Positions 35,579 through 44,315 of a stretch of 64,000 bases of DNA are shown here, in pieces. Positions within the stretch are counted from its first letter, which is position 1. Every line of letters begins with the position of its first letter. This DNA is from Niastella populi (GTDB lineage Bacteria > Bacteroidota > Bacteroidia > Chitinophagales > Chitinophagaceae). The position numbers and the translations under genes were made by a program. Location: NCBI RefSeq assembly GCF_002078015.1, contig NZ_LWBP01000254.1, forward strand, positions 186,001 to 250,000, read 5' to 3'. Under the pieces are notes generated by a model. It had not been told where the DNA came from and made no database searches. It worked only from the letters and a program-made list of their open reading frames with translations.

Positions 35579-37126
35579 TCACCGGATCTCGTAAACATAC
35601 ACGGTTTCTTTTTCAAGCAATATTTTTCCCCTTTCATGTAAAAAGGAAAATGATGACAGGTCATTTTTGGCGATAAGAAAACGGATCTTGAACTTTTTGA
35701 GAGATTGATATTGGTAGTCGGTAGAGGTACAGTAATACCTGCAATTAAAATAATAACAAAGTTGGGTCGCTTCTACCATTGAATAACGGTCGCTTGCAAT
35801 TGCCTGGTTTTGCAGAAACGAAAATTGCGGCAGGCGCCGATAGAAGTTGCTATAATACGCATATTCCGCAGTGCTATGTGTCAGCTTTCGTTGTGCGGCC
35901 CTTACAAAAGGAACAATACTGAATGCTATTATAATGGCCACCGCTGGTACAAATATTTTTTTATTGATAAAAACGCCAGCCGTCTGTGCAATGAAAAACA
36001 GCAGCAGATGAAAAAGCACTATATAAACCAAAATATAGCGATCGATAACAAAAAGCGGCAGGTATAGCAAAGGGTAACATAAACAGAAAAAGACAACTTT
36101 GTGAATACCGGAGGCTGTGTTGGTGTGGATCTTTTTCCTGTTAATGAAAATCAACAACAGCGATGCCAGCAGTACAAGCCATTTGGCGCCGGTGCCATCG
36201 GGAATGATAATTAAACCGCGGATGGAATTTATAATTAAAAGAAGCTGGTGATGAAAGCTGCGGGTATCATTGAATGGGCTCCAGTCATAGTCGTTCAATA
36301 AACTGGCCGGGTTGGTATGTATGCTATATGCTTCTTCAAAAGGGGGAGCCAGTAATTGGGTATTTGTAGGAAAAGCATTCCTGTAATAGGGTCCAACCAG
36401 ATTATGGTTGAACCGGCCGGCGGTAGAAAATGTAAGCTTGTTTTCATGAATACTCAGCGCGCCTATCCACAACAGGGAAAGGAATAGAAAAATGCCGTAT
36501 GTTTTAATTAAAGGTAAAGGCTGTTTTTTGCCGGCTGCCTTTTTCTTAATTAATGCGGCAAGGAGCCATGTTGCCAGGGCCATGTTCAGGGGCAAAAAAT
36601 TATATGACTTTGCAAAGTAAGCACATGCCGCAGCAATGCCAGCCAGCCAGGGAAGCCGGTTATTGAATGCAAAATCTTTATCGGTTACCAGATATAAGAA
36701 CCAGAAACAAAAGAACGCCGCCAACAGATCGGGCGTTAACGTCGACATGGCGGAGTGAAGCAGGATCAGCAGCGCATACAAACCAAATGCACCGTAAAAC
36801 ATCCGGTGAGTTAAATATCGGCGCGCCAATGCGCTTATTACGTATAAGTTTAATGCGGCCGCAATAAAATTTATTACATAACAGCTTTGCAATAACGGCA
36901 ACCCTGTTAAATGGCAAATACATAAAAGCCATGAGTACATGGGCGACCAGTAGCCGTTGATGGCATGTGGCCAGTCGCCGGCGGCATATCGCTCTGCTAT
37001 ATTTATGTATGCAAGCGTATCATTATTAAGGAACTTATGGGAAGCGAACTGAAAGTATAACCCACCTATGGCGCCAATGACAAACAGGCCGGCGATCAGT
37101 TTATTAAAGCCTGCATGACTGCGCAT
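35579..37126 (-). CDS. polytopic GT-C-like glycosyltransferase
   Basis: 515-residue membrane protein with about ten to eleven hydrophobic helices. After the first helix comes a loop with NNDTLAYINIAERYAAGDW, placed like the acidic catalytic loop of GT-C (PMT/ArnT-like) enzymes that use lipid-linked sugars. The C-terminal about 90 residues are soluble. Gene symbol and sugar cannot be assigned. Its 3' end faces the beta-barrel gene. Confidence 0.7.
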   Translation of the reverse strand: MRSHAGFNKLIAGLFVIGAIGGLYFQFASHKFLNNDTLAYINIAERYAAGDWPHAINGYWSPMYSWLLCICHLTGLPLLQSCYVINFIAAALNLYVISALARRYLTHRMFYGAFGLYALLILLHSAMSTLTPDLLAAFFCFWFLYLVTDKDFAFNNRLPWLAGIAAACAYFAKSYNFLPLNMALATWLLAALIKKKAAGKKQPLPLIKTYGIFLFLSLLWIGALSIHENKLTFSTAGRFNHNLVGPYYRNAFPTNTQLLAPPFEEAYSIHTNPASLLNDYDWSPFNDTRSFHHQLLLIINSIRGLIIIPDGTGAKWLVLLASLLLIFINRKKIHTNTASGIHKVVFFCLCYPLLYLPLFVIDRYILVYIVLFHLLLFFIAQTAGVFINKKIFVPAVAIIIAFSIVPFVRAAQRKLTHSTAEYAYYSNFYRRLPQFSFLQNQAIASDRYSMVEATQLCYYFNCRYYCTSTDYQYQSLKKFKIRFLIAKNDLSSFSFLHERGKILLEKETVYVYEIR

Positions 37127-37152
37127 GTTATAAGGGTTTAAGAAAGATTGGT

Positions 37153-37195
37153 AAAAAAAAGGGGGTTTAGCAAGCTGTATGGCTGGCTAAACCCC
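37153..37195 (-). terminator. terminator of metF (- strand)
   Basis: GGGGTTTAGC (37162-37171) with GCTAAACCCC (37186-37195); the eight A's at 37153-37160 become the T-tract on the - strand. Confidence 0.85.
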
Positions 37196-37215
37196 GGGTA
37201 TAATGAAATATTCAG

Positions 37216-38169
37216 TTACACAATTTGCTTAACTACATTATAGATCACTTTTGGCTTGCCAAGTGTGTAATAATGCAGCACGGGTGCGCCGGCCTTTTTC
37301 AATTCTTTTGACTGCAGCAACAGCCATTCGGTACCTACTCTTTCCACATCAGCATCCGATTTGCAATTCATGATCTCGTTGCTGAGGTCGTCGGGAATAT
37401 CAACATGGAATGTGCGGGGGATAACCGACAGTTGCTTTTTGCTGGTAATGGGTTTCAGGCCCGGAATGATGGGGATATTGATATCATTATCGCGGCACTT
37501 TTTCACAAAATCGAAATACTTCTGGTTGTCGAAGAACATTTGCGTTACTATATAATCGGCGCCTGCCGCAACCTTGGCTTTCAGGAAGGCCAGGTCGGTT
37601 TGCAGGTTGGGCGCTTCAAAGTGTTTTTCGGGGTAACCGGCTACACCAATGCAAAAGTCGGTTTTGAAGCCATCGCGGATATCTTCTTCAAGGTAGATCC
37701 CATTGTTCAGGTTTACTACCTGTTTCAGCAGATCGAACGCATAAGCGTTTCCGCCTGGTTCCGGTTCAAATACCGTTTCGTTCTTGGCCGCATCGCCGCG
37801 CAATACAAGCACATTGTCAACACCGATAAAATTAAGGTCAATAAGGGCGTCTTCGGTTTCACGTTTAGTAAAACCACCGCAGATCAGGTGAGGAACGGCA
37901 TCAACCCGGTAATGGTTCATCAGGGCAGCGCAAATACCAACAGTGCCGGGGCGTTTACGCACTTCCACCTTCTCAAAGGTGCTGTCGGCTTTCTTTTTGA
38001 AAACATGTTCGCTGCGATGATAGGTAACATTGATAAAAGAAGGCTTGAACTCCATCAATGGGTCGAGGTGTTCGTAGATCGAATTGATGGTTTTACCTTT
38101 TAACGGGGGCAATATTTCAAAGGAAATAAGCGAACCAGTTGCCTGACGAATGTGATCGATGACTTTCAT
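37216..38169 (-). CDS. metF: 5,10-methylenetetrahydrofolate reductase
   Basis: Reduces methylene-THF to methyl-THF for methionine synthesis, using FAD. 317 residues, an (alpha/beta)8 barrel. Features include SFEILPP near the N-terminus (catalytic Glu), FINVTYHRSEH, PHLICGGFTKRE, NVLVLRGDAAKNE and YIVTQMFFDNQKYF, all in the expected order. Stands alone with its own terminator; no riboswitch recognised in the 274-bp region upstream. Confidence 0.95.
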   Translation of the reverse strand: MKVIDHIRQATGSLISFEILPPLKGKTINSIYEHLDPLMEFKPSFINVTYHRSEHVFKKKADSTFEKVEVRKRPGTVGICAALMNHYRVDAVPHLICGGFTKRETEDALIDLNFIGVDNVLVLRGDAAKNETVFEPEPGGNAYAFDLLKQVVNLNNGIYLEEDIRDGFKTDFCIGVAGYPEKHFEAPNLQTDLAFLKAKVAAGADYIVTQMFFDNQKYFDFVKKCRDNDINIPIIPGLKPITSKKQLSVIPRTFHVDIPDDLSNEIMNCKSDADVERVGTEWLLLQSKELKKAGAPVLHYYTLGKPKVIYNVVKQIV

Positions 38170-38417
38170 GTAAATAGTAACAGTTTTTCAAAGGCCTCAC
38201 CAATATTTAGGTTTTTAACAGAACACCGGTGCCCCTTGCAAGTATCCTTTATTAGTTATGAGAAATAAAACAAATTCTGTTTCATTGAAAACAAGCATTT
38301 TAGCAAAAATGCTCATTTTCAGCCTTCAACCGGCCTGCAAACATAAGGCAGGAAATCGGGATGGCAAATAGCTGTTAAATTACCGTGTCAATGGCCTTCT
38401 ATTTGAATTAGTTCTGG

Positions 38418-38425
38418 TATTTTTG
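38418..38425 (+). promoter_or_regulatory. -7 box of lptB
   Basis: TATTTTTG matches TAnnTTTG and lies 18 bp before the TTG start. A TTTG at 38402-38405 is too close (12 bp) to be a normal -33 element. Confidence 0.45.
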
Positions 38426-38443
38426 CCGAAACCTTAATTACAA

Positions 38444-39229
38444 TTGATCAGCGAGATTAATACACAGGAACTGGTAAAAATTTACCGTAACCGTACCGTG
38501 GTAAATCATGTTTCGGTAAACGTAAAGCAAGGTGAGATCGTGGGTTTGCTGGGTCCCAACGGAGCCGGTAAAACCACTACGTTCTACATGGTGGTGGGGC
38601 TTATAAAACCCGACGAAGGCAAGGTATTCCTCGATCAGGAGGAGATCACCAAACTACCAATGTACAAACGGGCTCAAATGGGTATTGGCTACCTGCCCCA
38701 GGAAGCTTCGGTATTTCGGAAACTAAGTGTGGAAGATAATATCAAGGCGGTACTGGAAATGACGAAACTTACCAAAGCCCAGCAAAAAGCCAAACTGGAA
38801 AGCCTGCTCGATGAGTTCCGCCTGCACCATGTGCGCAAGAACAATGGCGATTCCCTCAGCGGTGGCGAAAGGCGAAGAACCGAAATTGCCCGTGCGCTGG
38901 CGGTTGACCCCAAGTTTATATTACTCGATGAACCTTTTGCCGGGGTAGATCCTATTGCCGTGGAAGATATTCAGGCGGTGGTTGCCCGGTTAAAGTATAA
39001 GAATATCGGTATTTTGATCACCGACCACAACGTAAACGAAACGCTTTCTATTTGCGACCGTGCTTATTTGCTCATCGATGGGAAAATATTTCAACATGGT
39101 ACGGCTGAAGAGCTGGCCGAAAACGAGCAGGTGCGCCGTTTATACCTTGGTCGCAATTTTGAATTAAAGCGTAAAGATTACTTACACGAAGAAGCGCTCA
39201 GGGGAATTGAAGTTTCTTCAAATAAGTAA
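38444..39229 (+). CDS. lptB: LPS export ABC transporter ATPase LptB
   Basis: Cytoplasmic ATPase that drives LPS transport by the Lpt machine. 261 residues: Walker [15 protein letters not shown]-loop [16 protein letters not shown] (typical of LptB), signature LSGGERRR, Walker [13 protein letters not shown] and H-loop ITDHNVNET. Start is a TTG at 38444; an in-frame TAA three codons upstream and no nearby ATG force a non-ATG start. No other lpt gene is adjacent. Confidence 0.93.
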   Translation: MISEINTQELVKIYRNRTVVNHVSVNVKQGEIVGLLGPNGAGKTTTFYMVVGLIKPDEGKVFLDQEEITKLPMYKRAQMGIGYLPQEASVFRKLSVEDNIKAVLEMTKLTKAQQKAKLESLLDEFRLHHVRKNNGDSLSGGERRRTEIARALAVDPKFILLDEPFAGVDPIAVEDIQAVVARLKYKNIGILITDHNVNETLSICDRAYLLIDGKIFQHGTAEELAENEQVRRLYLGRNFELKRKDYLHEEALRGIEVSSNK

Positions 39230-39398
39230 CCGGCAATTGGAATGGCTGATTGAGCAAATGTTTTAAAAGATAATTCTTCAATCAGTTATTAACAAATAAG
39301 GCAATATATCGGTGGTTTCACGGTATATATGGGCTTACCTGTTGCATTCTGATATTTATTCCCTTCAAATTCTTTATTTTGCCGATAGTGAAATTATT

Positions 39399-40901
39399 GT
39401 GAAGCTATTATCGCCTGCCATATCATCATTGGCCCGTATGCGTTTGTGGCGCATAGAGGGTTGGAAAAATAATCCTGCCGACGCCCAGCGTGAGGTATTG
39501 CAGGATCTGGTAACATCTGCCCAGTATACAGAGTTTGGCCGCAAATATAATTTCTCGGGGCTTTTCAATGTAAAGACCTTCAAGCAAACGGTTCCCATTC
39601 ATGAATATGAAGACCTGCAGCCATACATTCAACGTATAATGAAGGGCGAGCAGAACCTGTTGTGGAATACACCGGTTTACTGGTTTGCCAAAAGCAGCGG
39701 TACAACCAGCGATAAAAGCAAGTTCATACCGGTTACCGATGAAAGCCTTGAAGATTGTCATTATAAGGCAGCCAAGGATGTATTGACATTATATTATCAG
39801 TTCAATCCCGATTCGGACCTGTTGACAGGCAAGGGCCTGGTAATTGGCGGAAGTCATAATATAAACCCGTTGAATGCCGATGCGCAATATGGCGACCTGA
39901 GCGCAGTATTGTTGCAGAACTCTCCTTTCTGGGGGCACTGGCTGCGGGTGCCCGATCTGAGCATCGCCCTTATGGATGAATGGGAAAGCAAGATCGAGAT
40001 GCTGGCGAACAGCACCATAAAAGAAAACGTCACTTCTATTTCAGGCGTTCCTACCTGGACGTTGGTACTGTTCCGGCGTATACTGGAACTTACCGGCAAA
40101 AGCACGATGGCCGAAGTATGGCCACACCTGGAATTGTATATGCATGGCGGCGTTTCGTTTACGCCTTATAAAGAACAGTTCGAAAAACTCATAGGCAAAC
40201 CTATACATTACCTCGAAATGTATAATGCCAGCGAAGGCTTTTTTGCTGCCCAGGACCGACCGGGTGAGGAAGGTATGCTGTTGTTCACCGATCACGGCAT
40301 TTTTATGGAGTTCATGCCACTGGAAGAATATGGAAAGAAACATCCCGATACCATCGGTTTGCAGGATGTTGAATTGGGAAAGAACTATGCCATGGTGGTA
40401 AGCACCAACGGTGGTTTATGGCGTTATTTATTAGGCGACACCGTTCAGTTCACATCGCTGAACCCATTTAAGATAAAAGTGAGCGGAAGGGTAAAACACT
40501 TTATCAATGCCTTCGGCGAAGAAGTGATCGTTGATAACAGCGACCGCGCCATAGCCGTTGCCAGTGAAAAAACAGGCGCCATAGTAAATGATTATACCGC
40601 CGCCCCGGTATACTTCAGCGATAGCGGTAACGGCGGTCATGAGTGGCTGATAGAGTTTGAAAAAGAACCAACCGACCTCAACCATTTTGCACAGGAACTG
40701 GATACCGCCCTCAAAAGCGTCAACAGCGATTACGAAGCCAAACGGCATAAAGATATTGCCCTGCGCCAGCCATTGGTAAGGTCCCTCTCCAAAGGCATTT
40801 TCACCAGCTGGTTAAAAAGTAAAGGAAAGCTGGGCGGACAACATAAAGTGCCCCGCCTGAGCAATGACAGAAAGTATATTGAAGAAATACTTGCGCTCTG
40901 A
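39399..40901 (+). CDS. GH3 auxin-responsive-promoter-type acyl-adenylating enzyme
   Basis: Member of the ANL-related GH3/JAR1 family (not glycoside hydrolase family 3), found widely in Bacteroidota. Such enzymes adenylate a carboxylic acid and may join it to an amine. Start taken at GTG 39399 (reads KLLSPAISSLARMRLWRIE), 500 residues; a frame open from 39312 would add 29 unlikely residues. The ATP/AMP motif is SSGTTSDKSKFIPV at about 95-110, and LEMYNASEGFFA is a second hallmark. Substrate unknown. Confidence 0.85.
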   Translation: MKLLSPAISSLARMRLWRIEGWKNNPADAQREVLQDLVTSAQYTEFGRKYNFSGLFNVKTFKQTVPIHEYEDLQPYIQRIMKGEQNLLWNTPVYWFAKSSGTTSDKSKFIPVTDESLEDCHYKAAKDVLTLYYQFNPDSDLLTGKGLVIGGSHNINPLNADAQYGDLSAVLLQNSPFWGHWLRVPDLSIALMDEWESKIEMLANSTIKENVTSISGVPTWTLVLFRRILELTGKSTMAEVWPHLELYMHGGVSFTPYKEQFEKLIGKPIHYLEMYNASEGFFAAQDRPGEEGMLLFTDHGIFMEFMPLEEYGKKHPDTIGLQDVELGKNYAMVVSTNGGLWRYLLGDTVQFTSLNPFKIKVSGRVKHFINAFGEEVIVDNSDRAIAVASEKTGAIVNDYTAAPVYFSDSGNGGHEWLIEFEKEPTDLNHFAQELDTALKSVNSDYEAKRHKDIALRQPLVRSLSKGIFTSWLKSKGKLGGQHKVPRLSNDRKYIEEILAL

Positions 40902-41010
40902 AGACTGAAGTAAGAGGCTTCTTACTTCCGGCATCCGGTTTCCGACACCCCACTTCGACCCCACGTCCCGTACTTCCGGCCTTTGGCTTCTTATTTCCGA
41001 CTTCTTTCCT
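40902..41010. repeat. heptamer inverted-repeat element (after the GH3-auxin-type gene)
   Basis: Left words GAAGACT, GAAGTAA, GAGGCTT start at the stop codon (40899). Right words TTACTTC, CGGCATC, CGGTTTC, CGACACC and later ACTTCCG, GCCTTTG, GCTTCTT, ATTTCCG, ACTTCTT. GAAGTAAG and CTTACTTC (about 40908-40929) form a hairpin with a 6-nt loop. It fills the gap to fabG almost completely. Confidence 0.8.
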
Positions 41011-41011
41011 G

Positions 41012-41019
41012 TACTTTTG
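41012..41019 (+). promoter_or_regulatory. -7 box of fabG
   Basis: TACTTTTG (TAnnTTTG) 19 bp before the ATG, directly after the heptamer element. Confidence 0.5.
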
Positions 41020-41038
41020 CTCACCCAAATACGATACT

Positions 41039-41794
41039 ATGAAATTATTAGAAGGAAAAGTTGCTATTGTTACCGGTGCAGCCCGTGGCATTGGTGAAGC
41101 TATTGCCTTTAAACTGGCTGAACATGGCGCACATGTAGCTTTCAGCTATGTTAGCGACAGCAGTGCCGAAAAGGCCGCTCAGCTGGAGCAAAAAATAAAA
41201 GCACTGGGCGTAAAATCCAAAGCGTATAAAAGTAATGCCGGTAATTTTGCCGAATGTGAAACGTTTGTAAATGATGTAGTAAAAGAATTCGGAACGGTAG
41301 ATGTATGTGTGAACAATGCAGGTATTTCAAAAGATAACTTATTACTGCGCCTTACTCCCGAACAATGGGACGATGTAATGGATATAAACCTGAAGAGCGT
41401 TTATAATATGACCAAACAGGTTATTCGCCCCATGATGAAAGCAAAAAAAGGCTCCATAGTAAATATGAGTTCGATCGTTGGTATTCGTGGTAATGCCGGA
41501 CAAAGCAGCTATGCCGCCAGCAAAGCCGGTATCATTGGCTTTACCAAATCGGTAGCGCATGAACTGGGCAGCCGTAATGTACGTTGCAATGCCATTGCAC
41601 CCGGTTTTGTTGAAACCGATATGACACACTACCTGAAAGATGGTGATGGTGCAAAAGCATTTCTCGATAAAATTCCTTTAGGCCGCTTTGGCAGTGGGGA
41701 GGAAATCGCGAACACTACCCTGTTCCTGGCTTCAGACATGAGTTCTTATATTACCGGACAGGTAATAAGCGCCTGCGGCGGGTTAAATATTTAA
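41039..41794 (+). CDS. fabG: 3-oxoacyl-ACP reductase FabG
   Basis: NADPH-dependent short-chain reductase of fatty-acid elongation, 251 residues. Cofactor motif TGAARGIG, NNAGISKD, catalytic Ser in NMSSIVG, Tyr and Lys in SYAASKAG, and PGFVETDM after it. The C-terminal YITGQVISACGGLNI is very like FabG's usual VDGG-type end. It stands alone with its own -7 box and terminator. Confidence 0.92.
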   Translation: MKLLEGKVAIVTGAARGIGEAIAFKLAEHGAHVAFSYVSDSSAEKAAQLEQKIKALGVKSKAYKSNAGNFAECETFVNDVVKEFGTVDVCVNNAGISKDNLLLRLTPEQWDDVMDINLKSVYNMTKQVIRPMMKAKKGSIVNMSSIVGIRGNAGQSSYAASKAGIIGFTKSVAHELGSRNVRCNAIAPGFVETDMTHYLKDGDGAKAFLDKIPLGRFGSGEEIANTTLFLASDMSSYITGQVISACGGLNI

Positions 41795-41850
41795 TACCGT
41801 TTTCATTGTTGCCGTTAAAGACAGCCTTTAAAAATTGTAACTTCGCGCAT

Positions 41851-41879
41851 TGCCTTCTGTAATGGAAGGCATTTTTTTT
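41851..41879 (+). terminator. terminator after fabG / leader hairpin of nhaD
   Basis: TGCCTTC (41851-41857) with GAAGGCA (41865-41871), then seven or more T's. It lies 18 bp before the nhaD ATG and shortly after a near-consensus -7 box (TAACTTCG, about 41838-41845), so it may also act as a leader attenuator for nhaD. Confidence 0.8.
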
Positions 41880-41896
41880 ATACTAATTGTGTTGTA

Positions 41897-43174
41897 ATGG
41901 TTGTAATAATACTTATTGTTTTTGTCCTCGGCTACGCGGCTATCGCCATGGAACATGTTATAAGGCTTAACAAAGCCGCTTCGGCGCTGATAACCGGTGT
42001 ACTGTGCTGGACGGTCTATATCCTGTATTCGAACGACAATCACCATGTGAACGAACAGCTCACCGAACACCTGGGCGAAATATCCGGTATTCTTTTCTTT
42101 CTGCTGGGCGCTATGACAATTGTGGAACTGGTAGACGCCCATGACGGATTCGAAGTTATAACCAGCCGGATCAAAACTACCAAAAAGGCAAAGCTGTTAT
42201 GGCTTATAGGCGGCCTGTCGTTCTTTCTTTCGGCCATCCTTGACAATCTTACCACCGCTATTGTTATGGTATCGTTGATCAGAAAGCTGATCCGTAACAA
42301 ACCGGCGCGTTTGCTGTTTTGCGGTGTAGTGGTAATTGCGGCCAATGCAGGCGGCGCCTGGTCGCCCATAGGCGATGTTACCACCACCATGCTCTGGATT
42401 GGCGGGCAGGTTACAACAACCCAGATCGTTGGTAAGTTATTTCTTCCCAGTGTGGCCTGCGCTGTGGTGCCCATGGTGTTAATGTCGTTCCGGATGCGGG
42501 GCGAACTGGAAGTTGGCGGCACTGAAGAAGCGAAAACAATGAAACCCGAAGCGCCGTTACGCGACCGGAACATTATATTTATTTCGGGCATCGTCATACT
42601 ATTAATGGTGCCGGTATTTAAAACCGTTACCCATCTGCCGCCGTTTATGGGCATGATGATGGGCCTGGGCATTATGTGGGCAATAACGGAGGTAATTCAT
42701 CACCAGAAAGACACGCAGGATAAACATTTCCTTTCAGTATTATACGCCCTGCGAAAGATAGATACACCCAGCATTCTGTTCTTCCTCGGTATTCTTATAA
42801 GTGTGGCTTCCCTGCAGTCGATCGGCGCTTTGATGAATGTGGCGCAGCAGCTCGACAAACAGATCGGCAACCCAACTATAATCGTTGTCATAATCGGCGT
42901 TTTATCGTCGATAGTCGATAACGTTCCGCTGGTAGCGGCATCGATGGGAATGTATTCGCTGCAGCAATATCCTTCCGATCATTTCTTCTGGCATTTTCTG
43001 GCTTATTGTGCCGGCACGGGCGGCAGTATGCTCATCATTGGCTCAGCGGCCGGCGTTGCCGCTATGGGTATTGAAAAGATAGAGTTTTTCTGGTACCTGC
43101 GGAAGATTGCCTGGTTGGCGTTGGTTGGCTATATGGCAGGTATTTTGGTATTTATGCTGCAAGGGATGTTTTAA
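41897..43174 (+). CDS. nhaD: Na+/H+ antiporter NhaD
   Basis: Inner-membrane sodium/proton antiporter of the ion-transporter superfamily, 425 residues with about eleven hydrophobic helices. NhaD-like stretches include ILDNLTTAIVMVSL, NAGGAWSPIGDVTTTMLWIGG, SSIVDNVPLVAASMGMY and GTGGSMLIIGSAAGVAAMG; the Asp/Asn/Thr residues in these probably bind the ion. Likely role is sodium and pH homeostasis. Confidence 0.92.
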   Translation: MVVIILIVFVLGYAAIAMEHVIRLNKAASALITGVLCWTVYILYSNDNHHVNEQLTEHLGEISGILFFLLGAMTIVELVDAHDGFEVITSRIKTTKKAKLLWLIGGLSFFLSAILDNLTTAIVMVSLIRKLIRNKPARLLFCGVVVIAANAGGAWSPIGDVTTTMLWIGGQVTTTQIVGKLFLPSVACAVVPMVLMSFRMRGELEVGGTEEAKTMKPEAPLRDRNIIFISGIVILLMVPVFKTVTHLPPFMGMMMGLGIMWAITEVIHHQKDTQDKHFLSVLYALRKIDTPSILFFLGILISVASLQSIGALMNVAQQLDKQIGNPTIIVVIIGVLSSIVDNVPLVAASMGMYSLQQYPSDHFFWHFLAYCAGTGGSMLIIGSAAGVAAMGIEKIEFFWYLRKIAWLALVGYMAGILVFMLQGMF

Positions 43175-43179
43175 GGCAC

Positions 43180-43250
43180 GGTTACTGGTTACAAGATGGA
43201 GGGGAAACAGGTCAGCGGCGACCCCTGCAAGCTGTAACAGGTTTTCAGGT
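43180..43250. repeat. heptamer inverted-repeat element (after nhaD)
   Basis: Left words from 43180: GGTTACT, GGTTACA, AGATGGA. Right words from 43225: CTGCAAG, CTGTAAC, then AGGTTTTCAGG. The left arm's complement resembles the right arm. It begins 5 nt after the nhaD stop; its words resemble those of the element after infB. Confidence 0.65.
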
Positions 43251-43368
43251 GTGGGTAGCTGGCCGGTAATGAAAATTCTTAGAACTTAATATTTCTCGTT
43301 TTAATATAATGATGCCATAACTAAATGGCTGCAATGGAGCGGTATGGCCGCCAGTTCCCGGCAAGGCT

Positions 43369-43408
43369 TAAAAAAACCATGGCACGAACTTTCAGCCGCG
43401 CCATGGTT
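43369..43408 (-). terminator. terminator of the enoyl-CoA hydratase gene (- strand)
   Basis: AACCATGGC (43375-43383) with GCCATGGTT (43400-43408); the A-run at 43370-43376 gives the T-tract on the - strand. Confidence 0.78.
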
Positions 43409-43418
43409 AATCACTTCA

Positions 43419-44186
43419 CTATTTTGTTTTTGCTTTGAACTTTTCAATGGCATTTCTGGTAAAAGCGCCCAACACCAGTGAACCGCTTATAGCTGCTCTT
43501 TGCAACAAGAGCTGGTCCCAGTTTTCGGTGCCTTTCCAGAGCATCTTTTTCATTTCAAGCATGGCGAGGGGGTTGCTATGCGCCAGTTCATATGATAACC
43601 GTTGAATACTCTCGTCCATATCATCGACAGAAGCATGTAGTTCTGAATACAAACCTTTTCTTTTAGCCCACTCGGCATTGCGCCACATGGTGGCGTCAAT
43701 AGCGAGGTTGCCAAACGCCGCCAGCCCTATCTTTCGTTCTACCGCGGGGCCAACTACAAACGGACCGATGCCTACCGCCAGCTCGCTCAATTTAATATCG
43801 GCGCCTTCTGCGGCAATGGCGTAGTCGGCGGCCGCGGCAATACCTACTCCGCCGCCAACACATTTACCCTGAATGCGGGCGATGATAAACTGCGGGCTTT
43901 TGCGCATGGCATTCAGCACATGGGCAAACCCGCTAAAGAATTGCAACCCTTCATCGTGGGTTTTTATTGCAGCCAGTTCATCAAAAGAAGCGCCGGCGCA
44001 AAACGTTTTTTCTCCGGCCGAGCGCAGCACAATTACTTTGGTATCGTCGTCATTGCCGGCGCCATGTATGGTTTGCGCCAGTTCTTCGAGCAGGCGGCCC
44101 GGCAGCGAATTACTTTGCGGATGAAAGAATTCAATGGTATTGACACCATTGTGATCTATATGTGAGGTTACGTATCCTAACGACAT
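43419..44186 (-). CDS. enoyl-CoA hydratase/isomerase (crotonase family)
   Basis: 255-residue crotonase-fold enzyme. Oxyanion-hole stretches FCAGASFDELAA and GKCVGGGVGIAAAADYAIA; a likely catalytic Glu in IKLSELAVGIGP. It lies downstream of paaZ on the same strand, so a role in phenylacetate breakdown (PaaF/PaaG-like) is plausible. A hairpin in the 129-bp spacer may separate the transcripts. Exact reaction not assignable. Confidence 0.82.
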   Translation of the reverse strand: MSLGYVTSHIDHNGVNTIEFFHPQSNSLPGRLLEELAQTIHGAGNDDDTKVIVLRSAGEKTFCAGASFDELAAIKTHDEGLQFFSGFAHVLNAMRKSPQFIIARIQGKCVGGGVGIAAAADYAIAAEGADIKLSELAVGIGPFVVGPAVERKIGLAAFGNLAIDATMWRNAEWAKRKGLYSELHASVDDMDESIQRLSYELAHSNPLAMLEMKKMLWKGTENWDQLLLQRAAISGSLVLGAFTRNAIEKFKAKTK

Positions 44187-44269
44187 AAAATTAGTTTTAC
44201 AAACGCGTAAAAGGAAGATGGCCGGCGTAAGCGGATCTTCTCTTTATAAAGTTATTAAATACTACAATA

Positions 44270-44302
44270 AAATGTGCCACCCCTTCAAGGTGTGGCACAT
44301 TT
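44270..44302 (-). terminator. hairpin after paaZ (- strand)
   Basis: AAATGTGCCAC (44270-44280) with GTGGCACATTT (44292-44302); on the - strand it continues TTATTG, a weak T-tract. Confidence 0.6.
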
Positions 44303-44315
44303 GGGGCATTTCGTG

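Noticed and set aside
38258-38371. 37-codon frame with a weak lipobox-like LQPAC
   Set aside because: The hydrophobic core is short, the lipobox has Pro at -2 and the tail has no pattern; too weak beside the lipoprotein at 29424.
39312-39398. 29-codon extension of the GH3-auxin-type enzyme
   Set aside because: Unlike family N-termini and it spans the likely promoter; the GTG at 39399 fits better.
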